A DNA stretch of 64,000 nt from an uncultured Chryseobacterium sp. (GCA_913778505.1 CAJYWD010000004.1:90433-154432); one strand, 5' to 3'; positions 54,268 to 63,642 are shown, counted from the first letter of the stretch. Numbers and translations are program-made. The notes: generated from the letters alone by a model not told the origin.

Positions 54268-55902
54268 TTATTGATTCAAAGTTTTTTGAAGATTCACAGC
54301 ATCCTGATACGTAGGATCATACTCCAGCGATTTAGCCACATCTTGTTTTGCTTTTTCCGGATTAGTATCCTTTTCCATGAATGCTATGAAATAGTATGCA
54401 TAACCCAGACTTTGTTTGCTGGCTTCCACTTCTGCAGGCTTAGTCTTGGCGATAAACGTTTCGTAAGAAGATTTAGCCATATCATTGTTGCCAGCTTGCT
54501 GATATGTGTATCCCTGGCTGTAATAAGCCGGCGCCCAATCCGGCAACGCAGAAGACATTTTGCTCCATGTCAAAATGGCGCCATTCCAGTTTTGTACATT
54601 TTGGTACTCTTGAGCTAATTTATAAAGAGAATCTGTATCCTGAGGATTTGCCGCCACTTTTGTTTTCAAGGCTTCAATGGTAGCGTTTGTAGGTCCTTGA
54701 TTAGCAGAAGCATTGCTGATACCACCTTTAATCTTAGCCAATTCTTCATCCCATTTCAAAGTTTCATCCTTGGCAGCTTTAGCGATAGCCACTTTCTGCT
54801 GTGCTAGAGCTTCCAATTGTGCTTTAACGGCTGCATCTTTTTCAGTTTTCGCCATTCCAGCAGCAATTAGACCCTGAAGACCTTCATCAGATGCCTGGAC
54901 TCTGCTTTTCTCTGCCTGGGAAAGGAACGTGTCCATATTTTGTTTTGCCCCGGCGTAATCGCCATCTCCGTAGAGGATGTATGCTCTTAGCTTATATTTG
55001 ATAGGATCATTTACTTTATCAAATACTTCATCTAACGTTTTTTTGGCATTGGCATAATCCTCATTGGTGAAGTATAATTTTGCAATCTCCAATTTAGTGT
55101 AAGGATCATCATCTGCATACTTGGTGTAATTAATCAGATTCTGAGTTGCTTCTGCATTTTTCTGATATTTGATATTGAATCCTGCTAAAGCTTTATAAGC
55201 TGGTGCGTAAGTAGGATCTACAGCAATGGCTTTGTCAATGTTTTCTTTAGCCTGTTGCCACTGTTGCGCGGCAATCCACAAAGTTCCTTTTCTAGTGAAA
55301 ACGGAAGCTTTGTTCTTTGCTACCGCTTCTGCTTTATCGTAAGCAGACATTGCATTGCCAGGATCCTTTTTCAATCGGTAAGCATCTCCAAGAGAATAAT
55401 AATAGTTAGCAGGCACACCTCCTTTCTGCGCTTTTTCGATCGCTTTGTTGAGGTAAGTAATCGCTAAGTCCGGAGAACTGTTCTTTTCAAACAAAGTCAA
55501 AGCTTCTCCTGCGCGGAAAAGAACTTCTGCATCCTTTTCTCTGGAATCTTTTACAATCTGCTGAATCTCTGCAATAGCAGACTTATCACCTTTTCCAAGT
55601 TTAACGGAAGCCAATCCTATCTTATTAAGATAACTTTTAGGATCAACAGCTAAGCCTTTGTTAAAACTATCCTGAGCCTCTGCAAAGTTAGGATCAAACT
55701 GTGTAAGATATGTGTTACCTAAGTAAAAGTAGTTACTTGCATCCTTAGGATTCTGGTTGATTAAATCGGTATAGTTTTGTTTAGCCCTAGCATACTTCTG
55801 GCTGTCTACATAATTGATTCCATCTTGAACGCTCTGTCCAAAAGTCAGGTTCATAAAGAAACCTGCAGCTGCAGTTAAAGCAATTTTCTTCGTTAAATTC
55901 AT
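54268..55902 (-). CDS. Secreted TPR repeat protein
   Basis: About 544 residues from ATG at 55902; ATGs at 55920 and 55959 add residues without signal peptide character. Signal peptide ends near FGQS. TPR motifs are seen as NYFYLGNTYLTQ, YYSLGDAYRLKKDPGNA, APAYYSQGYTYQQAGN and others over most of the length. A long Ala/Lys-rich segment (about 360-430) interrupts. Last gene of the TonB locus; could organise the envelope complex. The 117-bp gap to the PstS-like gene contains no strong promoter. Confidence 0.82.
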   Translation of the reverse strand: MNLTKKIALTAAAGFFMNLTFGQSVQDGINYVDSQKYARAKQNYTDLINQNPKDASNYFYLGNTYLTQFDPNFAEAQDSFNKGLAVDPKSYLNKIGLASVKLGKGDKSAIAEIQQIVKDSREKDAEVLFRAGEALTLFEKNSSPDLAITYLNKAIEKAQKGGVPANYYYSLGDAYRLKKDPGNAMSAYDKAEAVAKNKASVFTRKGTLWIAAQQWQQAKENIDKAIAVDPTYAPAYKALAGFNIKYQKNAEATQNLINYTKYADDDPYTKLEIAKLYFTNEDYANAKKTLDEVFDKVNDPIKYKLRAYILYGDGDYAGAKQNMDTFLSQAEKSRVQASDEGLQGLIAAGMAKTEKDAAVKAQLEALAQQKVAIAKAAKDETLKWDEELAKIKGGISNASANQGPTNATIEALKTKVAANPQDTDSLYKLAQEYQNVQNWNGAILTWSKMSSALPDWAPAYYSQGYTYQQAGNNDMAKSSYETFIAKTKPAEVEASKQSLGYAYYFIAFMEKDTNPEKAKQDVAKSLEYDPTYQDAVNLQKTLNQ

Positions 55903-56019
55903 TATATATTTTGTTTTCATTATTCTTTCTGTTCTATTCAAAATGCTGGAATGAAACACAATATTCAGACCATTTTTTTACAAAAAAAAGTTTTTAAAGT
56001 TAAAAGTTTATTAAACTTT

Positions 56020-56889
56020 TTATCGCATCTGCACTTCGCGCCGGTAGATGTTGTATGGCTGGAGCCCTTCCTTCTCTACAACAATTTGTCCCAGCTGCGT
56101 ACAGGAGAACCGGATGAAGCCATTACCTAAGCCATAGTAGCCTTCGTTGGTAAGGAAGTAAAGAACTCTTGTAAAAGGATAAGTCATATCCTTGAGATTG
56201 GTGAGAGATGGTTCGTAGGTTTTATTGTCCTTGATGACCTTAAGAATTTTCACTTCATCACGTAGTTTTTGAGCTTCTTCACCAAAAGGTCTGCTGATCG
56301 TATTATAACTGATGACTCCAATCTTATCCGGATACTTTGCAAGCTGCTCCACGACATTTTCGTTACCATTTATAATGCTAAATTTAAGCTCCGAAGGCTT
56401 CTTATTAAAGTGTTGAGCGACGAAATTAAGATTGCTTGAGTTGGTACCGTCAAAGATCAGACGCTTATCGTTAGATGTCAAATCTTTATAAATATCGCTC
56501 ATGGAAATAGATTCCATTGGAGAATCTTTTGGGACTACGAAAAGAACTGCATCAGCAGCAAATTTCGCAGGCTGCCATGGCAAATCAATCTTCTTATCAA
56601 AAGTTGCCTTTTCTTTAGCCGTTAGCTCTCTTGATAGAACAACTACCCGAATCTTGCGCTCGAAAAAATCCAGCAATGCCAAATCTTCTTTTTTGACAAC
56701 AAGATTGATTTTTGTCTGAGGATTCAGAGCCATATAGCGTTCCGTCAGTGCTTCCGTTACACTCTTGAAAGACTCGTCCACCTCTATGGTGATTTCACCC
56801 TTATTGGGATGATCCAATTCCGGCTTATTGTCCTTAGAACATGAGGCGAAGACAACACCGGCAAATATCATTAAAAAGAAATTTTTCAT
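56020..56889 (-). CDS. PstS-like substrate-binding lipoprotein
   Basis: 289 residues. Lipobox VVFASC (Cys near 17) then SKDNKPE. The fold and the C-terminal half are those of phosphate-binding PstS proteins (GVISYNTISRP, YPFTRVLYFLTNEGYYGLG). The usual PstS phosphate ligands in the N-terminal SGxSGT-type loop are not obvious, so the ligand may not be phosphate. Its start overlaps the preceding gene by one base (TAATG). Confidence 0.85.
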   Translation of the reverse strand: MKNFFLMIFAGVVFASCSKDNKPELDHPNKGEITIEVDESFKSVTEALTERYMALNPQTKINLVVKKEDLALLDFFERKIRVVVLSRELTAKEKATFDKKIDLPWQPAKFAADAVLFVVPKDSPMESISMSDIYKDLTSNDKRLIFDGTNSSNLNFVAQHFNKKPSELKFSIINGNENVVEQLAKYPDKIGVISYNTISRPFGEEAQKLRDEVKILKVIKDNKTYEPSLTNLKDMTYPFTRVLYFLTNEGYYGLGNGFIRFSCTQLGQIVVEKEGLQPYNIYRREVQMR

Positions 56890-57074
56890 TACTCTTTATT
56901 TTTTAATCTGATGACTGCTCTGGTAATTCTGAAGATGCCGTACAAAATCAGTAAAGCACCCAGCGGATAAGCCACGTTGGGCTCCAGAACAATGATAAAA
57001 AATTTGTAGAGGATAACCACGACGCCTAGAACAATATAGAACAGCCCGGTTACAAGGGATAGCCAATTAAACAT
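56889..57074 (-). CDS. Small membrane protein
   Basis: 61 residues from ATG at 57074 (a TTG at 57080 is the other option). Two membrane helices (LSLVTGLFYIVLGVVVILYKFF... and YPLGALLILYGIFRIT) and a basic end RLKNKE. Shares a base with the next gene, implying coupling. A -7 box TAGATTTG lies 3 nt before the ATG, and the tonB terminator precedes it. Confidence 0.7.
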   Translation of the reverse strand: MFNWLSLVTGLFYIVLGVVVILYKFFIIVLEPNVAYPLGALLILYGIFRITRAVIRLKNKE

Positions 57075-57077
57075 ATA

Positions 57078-57085
57078 CAAATCTA
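57078..57085 (-). promoter_or_regulatory. -7 box abutting the small membrane protein start
   Basis: On the minus strand TAGATTTG matches TAnnTTTG and ends 3 nt before the ATG. It would start a nearly leaderless mRNA for the downstream three genes, right after the tonB terminator. Confidence 0.4.
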
Positions 57086-57087
57086 AT

Positions 57088-57115
57088 AAAAAAAGAGAAG
57101 TTATAAAAACTTCTC
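57088..57115 (-). terminator. Terminator after tonB
   Basis: GAGAAGTT / AACTTCTC stem with a 5-nt loop and seven T on the minus strand; 30 bp after the tonB stop. Confidence 0.85.
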
Positions 57116-57144
57116 CTTTATATAAAATGTTATCATTAAGATCC

Positions 57145-57975
57145 TTATTGGAAATTCATGGTAACCGGGAATCTAAATCTGGATCTTACCGGCTGTCCAT
57201 TGACTTTACCAGGAGTCCACTTGGTTTTAATTCCTTTAATCGTTGCTTCTGCTTCTCTGTTAAAGTCTGAGTTAGAACCTGTGGCTTTAACCTGAGTTAA
57301 TGAACCATCCTTTTCCACAACGAAGGTTACTTCCGTTTTCAGAGTTCCTTCTCCTTCCAGACTTCCAGAATCAAAGTTATTACTGAATTTCGTTCTGAAG
57401 GAGTTGATACCTCCGGGATATTCAGCAGATTGATCTACGGATTCATACACCTCATTTGTTACCGGCTTCACTTCTGCAGTAGTAGATTTACCCGTAGAAG
57501 GTGGCGGTGGTGGCGGTGTATAAGCCGGAGTCTTAACGCCTTCCTGTGCAACCAGACCAGTGGTTGTTTCCAACTGCTTCGTAATTGGCGGCGGCGGTGT
57601 TTCGATTTTTGGAGCTCTTTTCGGTTCCGGAACAACGTTCTGAATAACCTCCTGCTTTTCCTCTTCCTTTGGTGGCGGTGGTGGCGGTGGTTCTTCTTCC
57701 TTCGGCTGTTCAATGATTGGCTGCTCGTCCAGGATCTCTACCAGCTTGGCATCTACCTCTGTTTTATCCTTCTCGTTCATCTGCTGAATCTTCATATAAA
57801 TGAAGGGTGACAATGAAACGACAAGAAAAACTGCAGTGCCAATCAGGAAAGACTTGGTGAGCATTTTAGGATACGTGTGTCTCAAATCGTACGCACCGTA
57901 TTCCTTATTTCTATGTTCAAATACAATCTCATCCAAAGTAAGATCCGAATTGTATTTCAAATTTTCGTCTGCCAT
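57145..57975 (-). CDS. tonB: TonB family energy transducer
   Basis: 276 residues. Short cytoplasmic start, a membrane helix (LIGTAVFLVVSLSPFIYM, about 42-60), a proline-, glutamate- and lysine-rich periplasmic spacer (about 90-165), and a C-terminal TonB domain with EYPGGINSFR and VTFVVEKDGSLTQVK. Couples the ExbBD proton channel to outer-membrane receptors. Confidence 0.95.
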   Translation of the reverse strand: MADENLKYNSDLTLDEIVFEHRNKEYGAYDLRHTYPKMLTKSFLIGTAVFLVVSLSPFIYMKIQQMNEKDKTEVDAKLVEILDEQPIIEQPKEEEPPPPPPPKEEEKQEVIQNVVPEPKRAPKIETPPPPITKQLETTTGLVAQEGVKTPAYTPPPPPPSTGKSTTAEVKPVTNEVYESVDQSAEYPGGINSFRTKFSNNFDSGSLEGEGTLKTEVTFVVEKDGSLTQVKATGSNSDFNREAEATIKGIKTKWTPGKVNGQPVRSRFRFPVTMNFQ

Positions 57976-58015
57976 TTTTCTATTATTAAAAAATGTTATT
58001 GTAGTTACAGAGAGC

Positions 58016-58561
58016 TTATTGCTCTCCTACTTTCTTTTTATAGATTGCTAGTTCCCAAGGTTTGATATCGGTCACCCCATATCTTTCGTTCTTGGTAATA
58101 GCCATCTCGTCCAGAATGTCTACAAAGTTTTTATATACTGCATCATCCGTAGGCTTGATAATCACCGTAAATAGGTTCTGATCTGCTGCCCGCGCTTTTG
58201 CCTGCTCAATTACTTTTCTGATGCCTTCTCTGTCAAAGGTAGTTTCCATAAGCGTCTGATCATTAAGACCTTGCTGATCCTGCTGATGATAGAAAATCTT
58301 ATTATCCTTACCAATAATGATAGAGATAGAGTTGCTCAGTTTAATCTCCGTGTCTGGTGGTTTCTGTTTCTCATCTTTCGGTTTTGCCGGAAGACCGAGA
58401 TCCATCACGTTAGGTTTGCTAAATGTGGTGGTAAACATAAAGAAAGTAATCAAAAGAAAACCTAAGTCTACCATCGGTGTCATATCTACGCGGGTATTCT
58501 GCTTCTTCGATCGGACCTTGCCGCCTTTCCCGCCGTCGTCTTTAACCTGTACTTCTGCCAT
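58016..58561 (-). CDS. exbD: ExbD/TolR family protein 2
   Basis: 181 residues: N-terminal membrane helix with the family's proton-carrying Asp (MTPMVDLGFLLITFFMFTT) and a periplasmic domain. It follows the first exbD by 6 nt. Two exbD genes in one operon are usual in Bacteroidota. Confidence 0.92.
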   Translation of the reverse strand: MAEVQVKDDGGKGGKVRSKKQNTRVDMTPMVDLGFLLITFFMFTTTFSKPNVMDLGLPAKPKDEKQKPPDTEIKLSNSISIIIGKDNKIFYHQQDQQGLNDQTLMETTFDREGIRKVIEQAKARAADQNLFTVIIKPTDDAVYKNFVDILDEMAITKNERYGVTDIKPWELAIYKKKVGEQ

Positions 58562-58567
58562 TTCTTC

Positions 58568-59170
58568 TTAATTTTTACCTTCTTGTGACGTTATCAACCA
58601 AAATTTAAGAAAATCAATATCTCTTAAACCTTCAAATAGACTTTTAACCTTTGGATATTTAGTAGTGACATCACCTTTGATCGCCAACTTGTAGTTAGGA
58701 TTAACGGCAAGACTCTGCTGCACCCAGTCGATTAATTGTTTATTTGTACTATCCATTGGAATACCTTCAGTTGCCTTAAAGTCTTTTTGCTTCTCATCCG
58801 GAAGATCCAGATAACTTTTCAGCTGACTCATTGGTACACCTATCGCCTGCACTTTAGAGAATGCTACTTTTTCCTGCTGAGAAAATGTAACTCCGTATTT
58901 TTTTCCCATGTTATCCAAAACCTGTACTCTTTCAGAAGCGTTGTCCACTGGCTGAAAATAGAATACTCCTTTTGGCGTCACATTGATGGTCATAAGACTT
59001 GCATCAGGAAGCAATTTCTCCGATATAGAGGAAGGCGGTTTAATCTGCTCCACATCAGGTTTTTTGAACTGTGTGGTTAATATAAAGAACGTCAGTAGTA
59101 GGAATGCGACATCACACATTGCGGTCATATCCGTCACTACTCCGTGTCTTTTTGGTTTAATTCTCGCCAT
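58568..59170 (-). CDS. exbD: ExbD/TolR family protein 1
   Basis: 200 residues. Same pattern (MTAMCDVAFLLLTFFILTT) with the conserved Asp in the helix. The periplasmic domain is longer than in its neighbour and ends DFLKFWLITSQ. Lies 85 nt after exbB. Confidence 0.92.
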   Translation of the reverse strand: MARIKPKRHGVVTDMTAMCDVAFLLLTFFILTTQFKKPDVEQIKPPSSISEKLLPDASLMTINVTPKGVFYFQPVDNASERVQVLDNMGKKYGVTFSQQEKVAFSKVQAIGVPMSQLKSYLDLPDEKQKDFKATEGIPMDSTNKQLIDWVQQSLAVNPNYKLAIKGDVTTKYPKVKSLFEGLRDIDFLKFWLITSQEGKN

Positions 59171-59255
59171 TATTTATAAATGTCTTTGTTAACTGCTTTT
59201 AAAAATTGTCGAAACTCGAAGGGAATATCCCGATCAGAATTTCTCTGCCCAGTTC

Positions 59256-60119
59256 TTAGTTGAACTCAGCGAAAGATTGCTGGATGCTCATAGAGATCTC
59301 ATCGATCTTGTAAGTCAATCCGTCAATTTTAGAAGTAAAGAAATTATAAAGAATGATCGCAATTGCAGAAGTACCAATACCTAAAGCTGTGTTGATCAAA
59401 GCCTCGGAGATACCTGTAGAAAGTGCAGCTGCATCAGGAGTTCCACCACCAGAACCTAGTGCGAAGAACGCCTTGATCATCCCGATTACCGTCCCCAGTA
59501 GAGCTACCAATGTTGCAACTGTACCCAGTGTAGAAAGGATCATCATGTTTTTTTCAAGCATTGGCATTTCCAAAGTTGTAGCCTCTTCAATCGCTTTGTT
59601 AAGTGCTACCATCTTTTGCTCTTTGTTAAGCGTGTTGTCTTTTGCAAGAGCTTTGTAAGTTGTAAGACCTTCTTTTACGACATTACCTACAGAACCTTTT
59701 TGTCTATCACACTCTTCAAGCGCTTCATCAATTCTGTTTTGGTTTAGCAAGCTTCTGATTTTGATAACGAAACTATCTAAGTTTCCGCTACCTGCAGCTT
59801 TACCAAGAACCAATGCTCTCTCGATAGAGAAAACGATAACGGTAAGCATAAACGTGATCAAGATTGGTACGATCACCCCACCTTTGTAGATAATACCCAA
59901 GAAAGACTCTGGATGAATATCTTTCCCATCGACGTCTGAAAAAGCGACAGAGCTGCTTCCCAATTTGTCTGCGTCTCTGAAGTTGCCAGGGTTACCTAAA
60001 ACGAATAAATAAATAGCAATACCTATTAAAAGGATAATAGGGATAATAATAGCCGGATTAAGTCCTCCTTGCTTTTTAGCAACTACTTGCTCATCTGTGT
60101 TCGAAACATTCATTTCCAT
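59256..60119 (-). CDS. exbB: ExbB/TolQ/MotA proton channel protein
   Basis: 287 residues with an unusual extra N-terminal helix (IIIPIILLIGIAIYLFVLG) before the three ExbB helices. The TolQ/MotA domain is at about 150-280 (STLGTVATLVALLGTVIGMIK region). First gene of the exbB-exbD-exbD-tonB unit. The 286-bp spacer to leuS holds a hairpin (60180-60201) and no strong promoter. Confidence 0.93.
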   Translation of the reverse strand: MEMNVSNTDEQVVAKKQGGLNPAIIIPIILLIGIAIYLFVLGNPGNFRDADKLGSSSVAFSDVDGKDIHPESFLGIIYKGGVIVPILITFMLTVIVFSIERALVLGKAAGSGNLDSFVIKIRSLLNQNRIDEALEECDRQKGSVGNVVKEGLTTYKALAKDNTLNKEQKMVALNKAIEEATTLEMPMLEKNMMILSTLGTVATLVALLGTVIGMIKAFFALGSGGGTPDAAALSTGISEALINTALGIGTSAIAIILYNFFTSKIDGLTYKIDEISMSIQQSFAEFN

Positions 60120-60179
60120 ATTAAAACTAAATTATAATTGTTAAATTTTATCCTGTAAAATAAAGTCAAATATTTTAAA

Positions 60180-60201
60180 AATGCAACATTATTTTTGCAT
60201 T
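60180..60201 (-). terminator. Possible terminator of leuS
   Basis: AATGCAA / TTGCATT arms with an 8-bp loop, then TTTTT on the minus strand. It is over 200 nt after the leuS stop, so it may instead belong to the exbB leader. Confidence 0.35.
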
Positions 60202-60405
60202 GACTTCTAATTTTTTTATCTAGTAATCTAAGATATTTTAATTATTAATTATTTTGAAACCGTGTTTTTATGAAATCATTATCTCTTTTAGAAACATTAA
60301 TGGAAGATACATAAATTTGACCAACATAAATTATGATTTCTATTTTAATCAATTACAATGCCTAAAATAATAATTTTTCTTAATGATTACTAACGCTTTC
60401 CTAAA

Positions 60406-63306
60406 TCAGCTAACAATATTAATGATTTTCTTCGGCACAAAAATGAAATTTTTCACCAAATTGCCATTTAAAAGCCTTTTGACATCATCATCAGCCATCA
60501 CGATTTCCTGAACTTCTTCCTTTGAAAGTGTTGCTGCCAGAGTCATTTTAAGTTTCATCTTGCCGTTGAAACTCACCGGATATTCGATTTCATCTTCTAT
60601 CAGATAACTTTCATCCAATTCTGGAAAGCGAGCAAATTCAATGGAAGCATGATTTCCTAGCAAATTCCAAACCTCTTCGCAAATATGTGGTGCATACGGT
60701 GAAATAATAACAGCTAAAGGCTGCAAAATATTGCGTTTATTACATTTTAATTTCTGCAGTTCGTTCACCGCAATCATGAAAGATGACACGGACGTGTTGA
60801 AAGAAAAATTCTCAATATCATAAACCACTTTCTTGATTAAGGTATGCAACACTTTATATTCTTCTTTCGTTGGCTCTTCATCAGAAACCGAGAACGCATC
60901 ACCATCGAAATAAAGATTCCAGAATTTTTTCAGAAAACCGTAAACACCGCTAAGACCTTGTGTGTTCCAAGGTTTGGATTGTTCTAATGGCCCGAGGAAC
61001 ATTTCGTACAATCTTAATCCGTCTGCGCCATATTCGTTACAAATATCATCCGGGTTGACGACATTGTATTTTGATTTGGACATTTTTTCGACTTCACGAC
61101 CTGTGATATATTTTTCCTCACCCCAACCCTCTCCAGAGGAGAGGGAGTTTTTTCCGCTTTCAAAAATAAATTCTGCATCAGCATAATCTGGCCTCCAAGC
61201 CTTGAAAGCTTCAGTATCTAATTCGTCTGTTGTTCCTTTTAATAAAGAAACATCAACGTGAATGGCTTGAGTTGTATAATCTTTTGCTAAATTTTTAGAA
61301 ACATATTGATTAGTTCCGTCAATTCTATAAACAAAAGCACTCATCCCCAAAATCATCCCTTGATTAATCAACTTTTGGAACGGTTCATTCTGCTCAATGT
61401 AACCTCTGTCTTTCAGGAACATATTCCAAAAACGGGAATATAATAAATGTCCGGTTGCGTGCTCACTTCCTCCGATGTACAAATCAACTTGTCCCCAATA
61501 ATCAGACGATTCTTTTTTGCAGAAAACCTCATCATCATTCGGGTTCATATATCTTAGGAAGTACCAGGAACTTCCAGCCCAACCTGGCATTGTAGATAAC
61601 TCTAATGGGAAAACGGTTTTATCATCAATCAAATCGGTATCAACCACTTTTTGATTCACTTCATCCCAAGCAAATGTTTTCGCATTTCCTAATGGCGGAT
61701 CACCGTCTTCTGTCGGTAAATATTTTTCAACCTCAGGCAATTCCAAAGGCAAAGCGGAATTTGGCAATGTGTACGGCATTCCTTCCTTATAATAGATAGG
61801 AACCGGCTCGCCCCAATATCTTTGTCTGGAGAAAATCGCATCACGCTGTCTGTAATTCGTAGTTCCGTGACCAATTCCTCGGTTTTCGATTTCAGCGATG
61901 ATTTTTGCTTTCGCATCATTATAATGAAGACCATTAAGAAAATCAGAATTCACACAAACCGAATCTTTAGAATCATAAGCTTCTTCCTGAACATCCACAT
62001 CAGATTCCACAACCTTGATGATTTCCAATCCGAATTTCTTCGCAAACCTGTGGTCACGCTCGTCGTGTGCAGGAACCGCCATCACAGCGCCAGTTCCATA
62101 ACCCATCAACACATAATCCGAAATGTATACCGGGATTTTGTTCCCATTAAAAGGATTGATGGCATAACTTCCCGTAAAAGCACCACTCACATTTTTCACG
62201 TCAGCCATTCTATCACGCTCTGTTTTTTTCGAAGTGTCTTCGATATATTGGTCAACCTCAGCTTTTTGTTCAGGAGTTGTCAGATTCTGCACCAAAGGAT
62301 TTTCCGGCGCCAGAACCATAAAAGTCGCACCAAAAATTGTATCAGGTCTTGTCGTGAAAACTTCGATATAGTTGTCGGTTGTTGGTTGTTGGTTGTTGGC
62401 TTCTTTTCCATCAACTGTCAACTGTGAACCATCAACTAAAAATCGAACTTGCGCCCCTTGAGATTTTCCAATCCAATATTCCTGAGAGTCTTTTAAAGGC
62501 TGTGGCCAGTCCAGAGTCTTCAATCCTTGCAATAATCTTTCCGAGTAGGCAGAGATCCTCATACTCCACTGCATCATTTTCTTTTGGAAAACAGGATAGC
62601 CGCCTCTTTCAGATTTTCCGTCTTTTATTTCATCGTTTGCCAAAACTGTTCCAAGAGCCGGACACCAGTTCACAGTCGTTTCCGCTCTGTAGGCCAAGCG
62701 ATAATTTAATAAAATTTCTTCTTTCTGAATCTCCGAATAAGATGTCCATTCATCGGAAGTGAAATTCAGTTCTTCATTTTGATTGGCATTTAAACCTTCT
62801 GTTCCTTTTTCCTCAAAATGTTGGATTAAGGTTTCGATAGATTCTGCCTTGTCGGTATTTTTATTGTACCAGGAATGAAACAACTGGATAAAAATCCACT
62901 GCGTCCATTTATAATAAGAAGCGTCGGAAGTTCTCACTTCCCTGCTCCAGTCGAACGAGAAACCGATTTTCCTTAATTGCTCTTCGTATCTTGTGATGTT
63001 CTGTTCCGTAGTAATCGCCGGATGCGTTCCGGTCTGAATCGCATATTGCTCAGCCGGAAGTCCGAAACTATCGTAGCCAACAGGATGCAGAACATTGAAA
63101 CCCTGATGTCTTTTGTACCGCGCATAGATATCAGAAGCAATATAACCCAGCGGATGTCCCACGTGAAGTCCCGCTCCGGAAGGATACGGAAACATATCGA
63201 GGACATAGAATTTCGGTTTATCGGTTGAGTCGGAAGTTTTGTAAGTCTGGTTGTCTTCCCAGTATTTCTGCCACTTTTTTTCTATCTGCTGATGGTCGTA
63301 AAACAT
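60406..63306 (-). CDS. leuS: Leucyl-tRNA synthetase with two repeat-derived insertions
   Basis: Charges tRNA-Leu; class I. HVGH at residues 48-51, KMSKS at 741-745, editing domain in the middle with TTRPDT. 966 residues, about 34 more than expected for the phylum. The excess is explained by residues 291-312, encoded by a hairpin of 7-bp repeats (62371-62436), and residues 720-731 (NSLSSGEGWGEE), encoded by a palindromic GC-rich repeat (61114-61149). The frame is open and all motifs are intact, so the gene should be functional. Both inserts lie in loops: one before the editing domain strand YIEVFTTRPDT, the other just before the KMSKS loop. Confidence 0.97.
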   Translation of the reverse strand: MFYDHQQIEKKWQKYWEDNQTYKTSDSTDKPKFYVLDMFPYPSGAGLHVGHPLGYIASDIYARYKRHQGFNVLHPVGYDSFGLPAEQYAIQTGTHPAITTEQNITRYEEQLRKIGFSFDWSREVRTSDASYYKWTQWIFIQLFHSWYNKNTDKAESIETLIQHFEEKGTEGLNANQNEELNFTSDEWTSYSEIQKEEILLNYRLAYRAETTVNWCPALGTVLANDEIKDGKSERGGYPVFQKKMMQWSMRISAYSERLLQGLKTLDWPQPLKDSQEYWIGKSQGAQVRFLVDGSQLTVDGKEANNQQPTTDNYIEVFTTRPDTIFGATFMVLAPENPLVQNLTTPEQKAEVDQYIEDTSKKTERDRMADVKNVSGAFTGSYAINPFNGNKIPVYISDYVLMGYGTGAVMAVPAHDERDHRFAKKFGLEIIKVVESDVDVQEEAYDSKDSVCVNSDFLNGLHYNDAKAKIIAEIENRGIGHGTTNYRQRDAIFSRQRYWGEPVPIYYKEGMPYTLPNSALPLELPEVEKYLPTEDGDPPLGNAKTFAWDEVNQKVVDTDLIDDKTVFPLELSTMPGWAGSSWYFLRYMNPNDDEVFCKKESSDYWGQVDLYIGGSEHATGHLLYSRFWNMFLKDRGYIEQNEPFQKLINQGMILGMSAFVYRIDGTNQYVSKNLAKDYTTQAIHVDVSLLKGTTDELDTEAFKAWRPDYADAEFIFESGKNSLSSGEGWGEEKYITGREVEKMSKSKYNVVNPDDICNEYGADGLRLYEMFLGPLEQSKPWNTQGLSGVYGFLKKFWNLYFDGDAFSVSDEEPTKEEYKVLHTLIKKVVYDIENFSFNTSVSSFMIAVNELQKLKCNKRNILQPLAVIISPYAPHICEEVWNLLGNHASIEFARFPELDESYLIEDEIEYPVSFNGKMKLKMTLAATLSKEEVQEIVMADDDVKRLLNGNLVKNFIFVPKKIINIVS
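61114..61149. repeat. Palindromic repeat inserted in leuS
   Basis: CCCTCTCC-AGA-GGAGAGGG (61127-61145) inside a phrase resembling CCTCACCCCAACCCTCTCC. 36 bp = 12 codons. Without it the neighbouring residues read SGK-KYITGREVEKMSKS, the normal sequence order. Confidence 0.7.
62371..62436. repeat. Inverted 7-bp repeat arrays inserted in leuS
   Basis: GTTGTCG then GTTGTTG three times (62371-62398), a 10-bp spacer (62399-62408), then CATCAAC, TGTCAAC, TGTGAAC, CATCAAC (62409-62436). Each array is 4 x 7 = 28 bp; the arrays are inverted to each other and can form a long hairpin. 66 bp = 22 codons in frame. Confidence 0.75.
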
Positions 63307-63420
63307 TCTATAAAGTAAGAATTAATAATGAATAATTTTTTTAAGATTCACAAAGTTAAGATTTTGAAAGAAACTGACAATCTTAAATTTTCACGCCGGC
63401 ATTTACAGAGAATGTTAATG

Positions 63421-63642
63421 ATTTGGGCGCCATTTCCGTCCTCCACTCCCGCTTTTTTTCTGCCATTGCGAATGAGCCTAAGTCATCAAAAGAAATTTTC
63501 ACCAATCGCAATGTCAGAAAAAAGAGCTCCGTTCAGGCCGGGGCGCAGGTTCCGGCTTCGAAACAGGGTTTGTCATCTACCACAGCGTTTGTCATTCCGC
63601 AGGAATCTAAAGCAAACTGTCGAGATTCCTGCGGAATGACAA
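63421..63642. repeat. Composite intergenic element before the glycosyltransferase gene
   Basis: The 63307-63761 spacer starts at 63421 with ATTTGGGCGCC and a pyrimidine-rich stretch; TTTTTTCTG (63454-63462) pairs with CAGAAAAAA (63515-63523), ATTGCGA with TCGCAAT, GCGCC with GGCGC at the ends. A family A 19-bp inverted repeat follows: TTGTCATTCCGCAGGAATC (63589-63607) with its exact complement (63624-63642). Nothing coding was seen. Confidence 0.65.

Noticed and set aside
57430..57810. Trp/Arg-rich open frame opposite tonB
   Set aside because: Antisense of the proline-rich codons of TonB.
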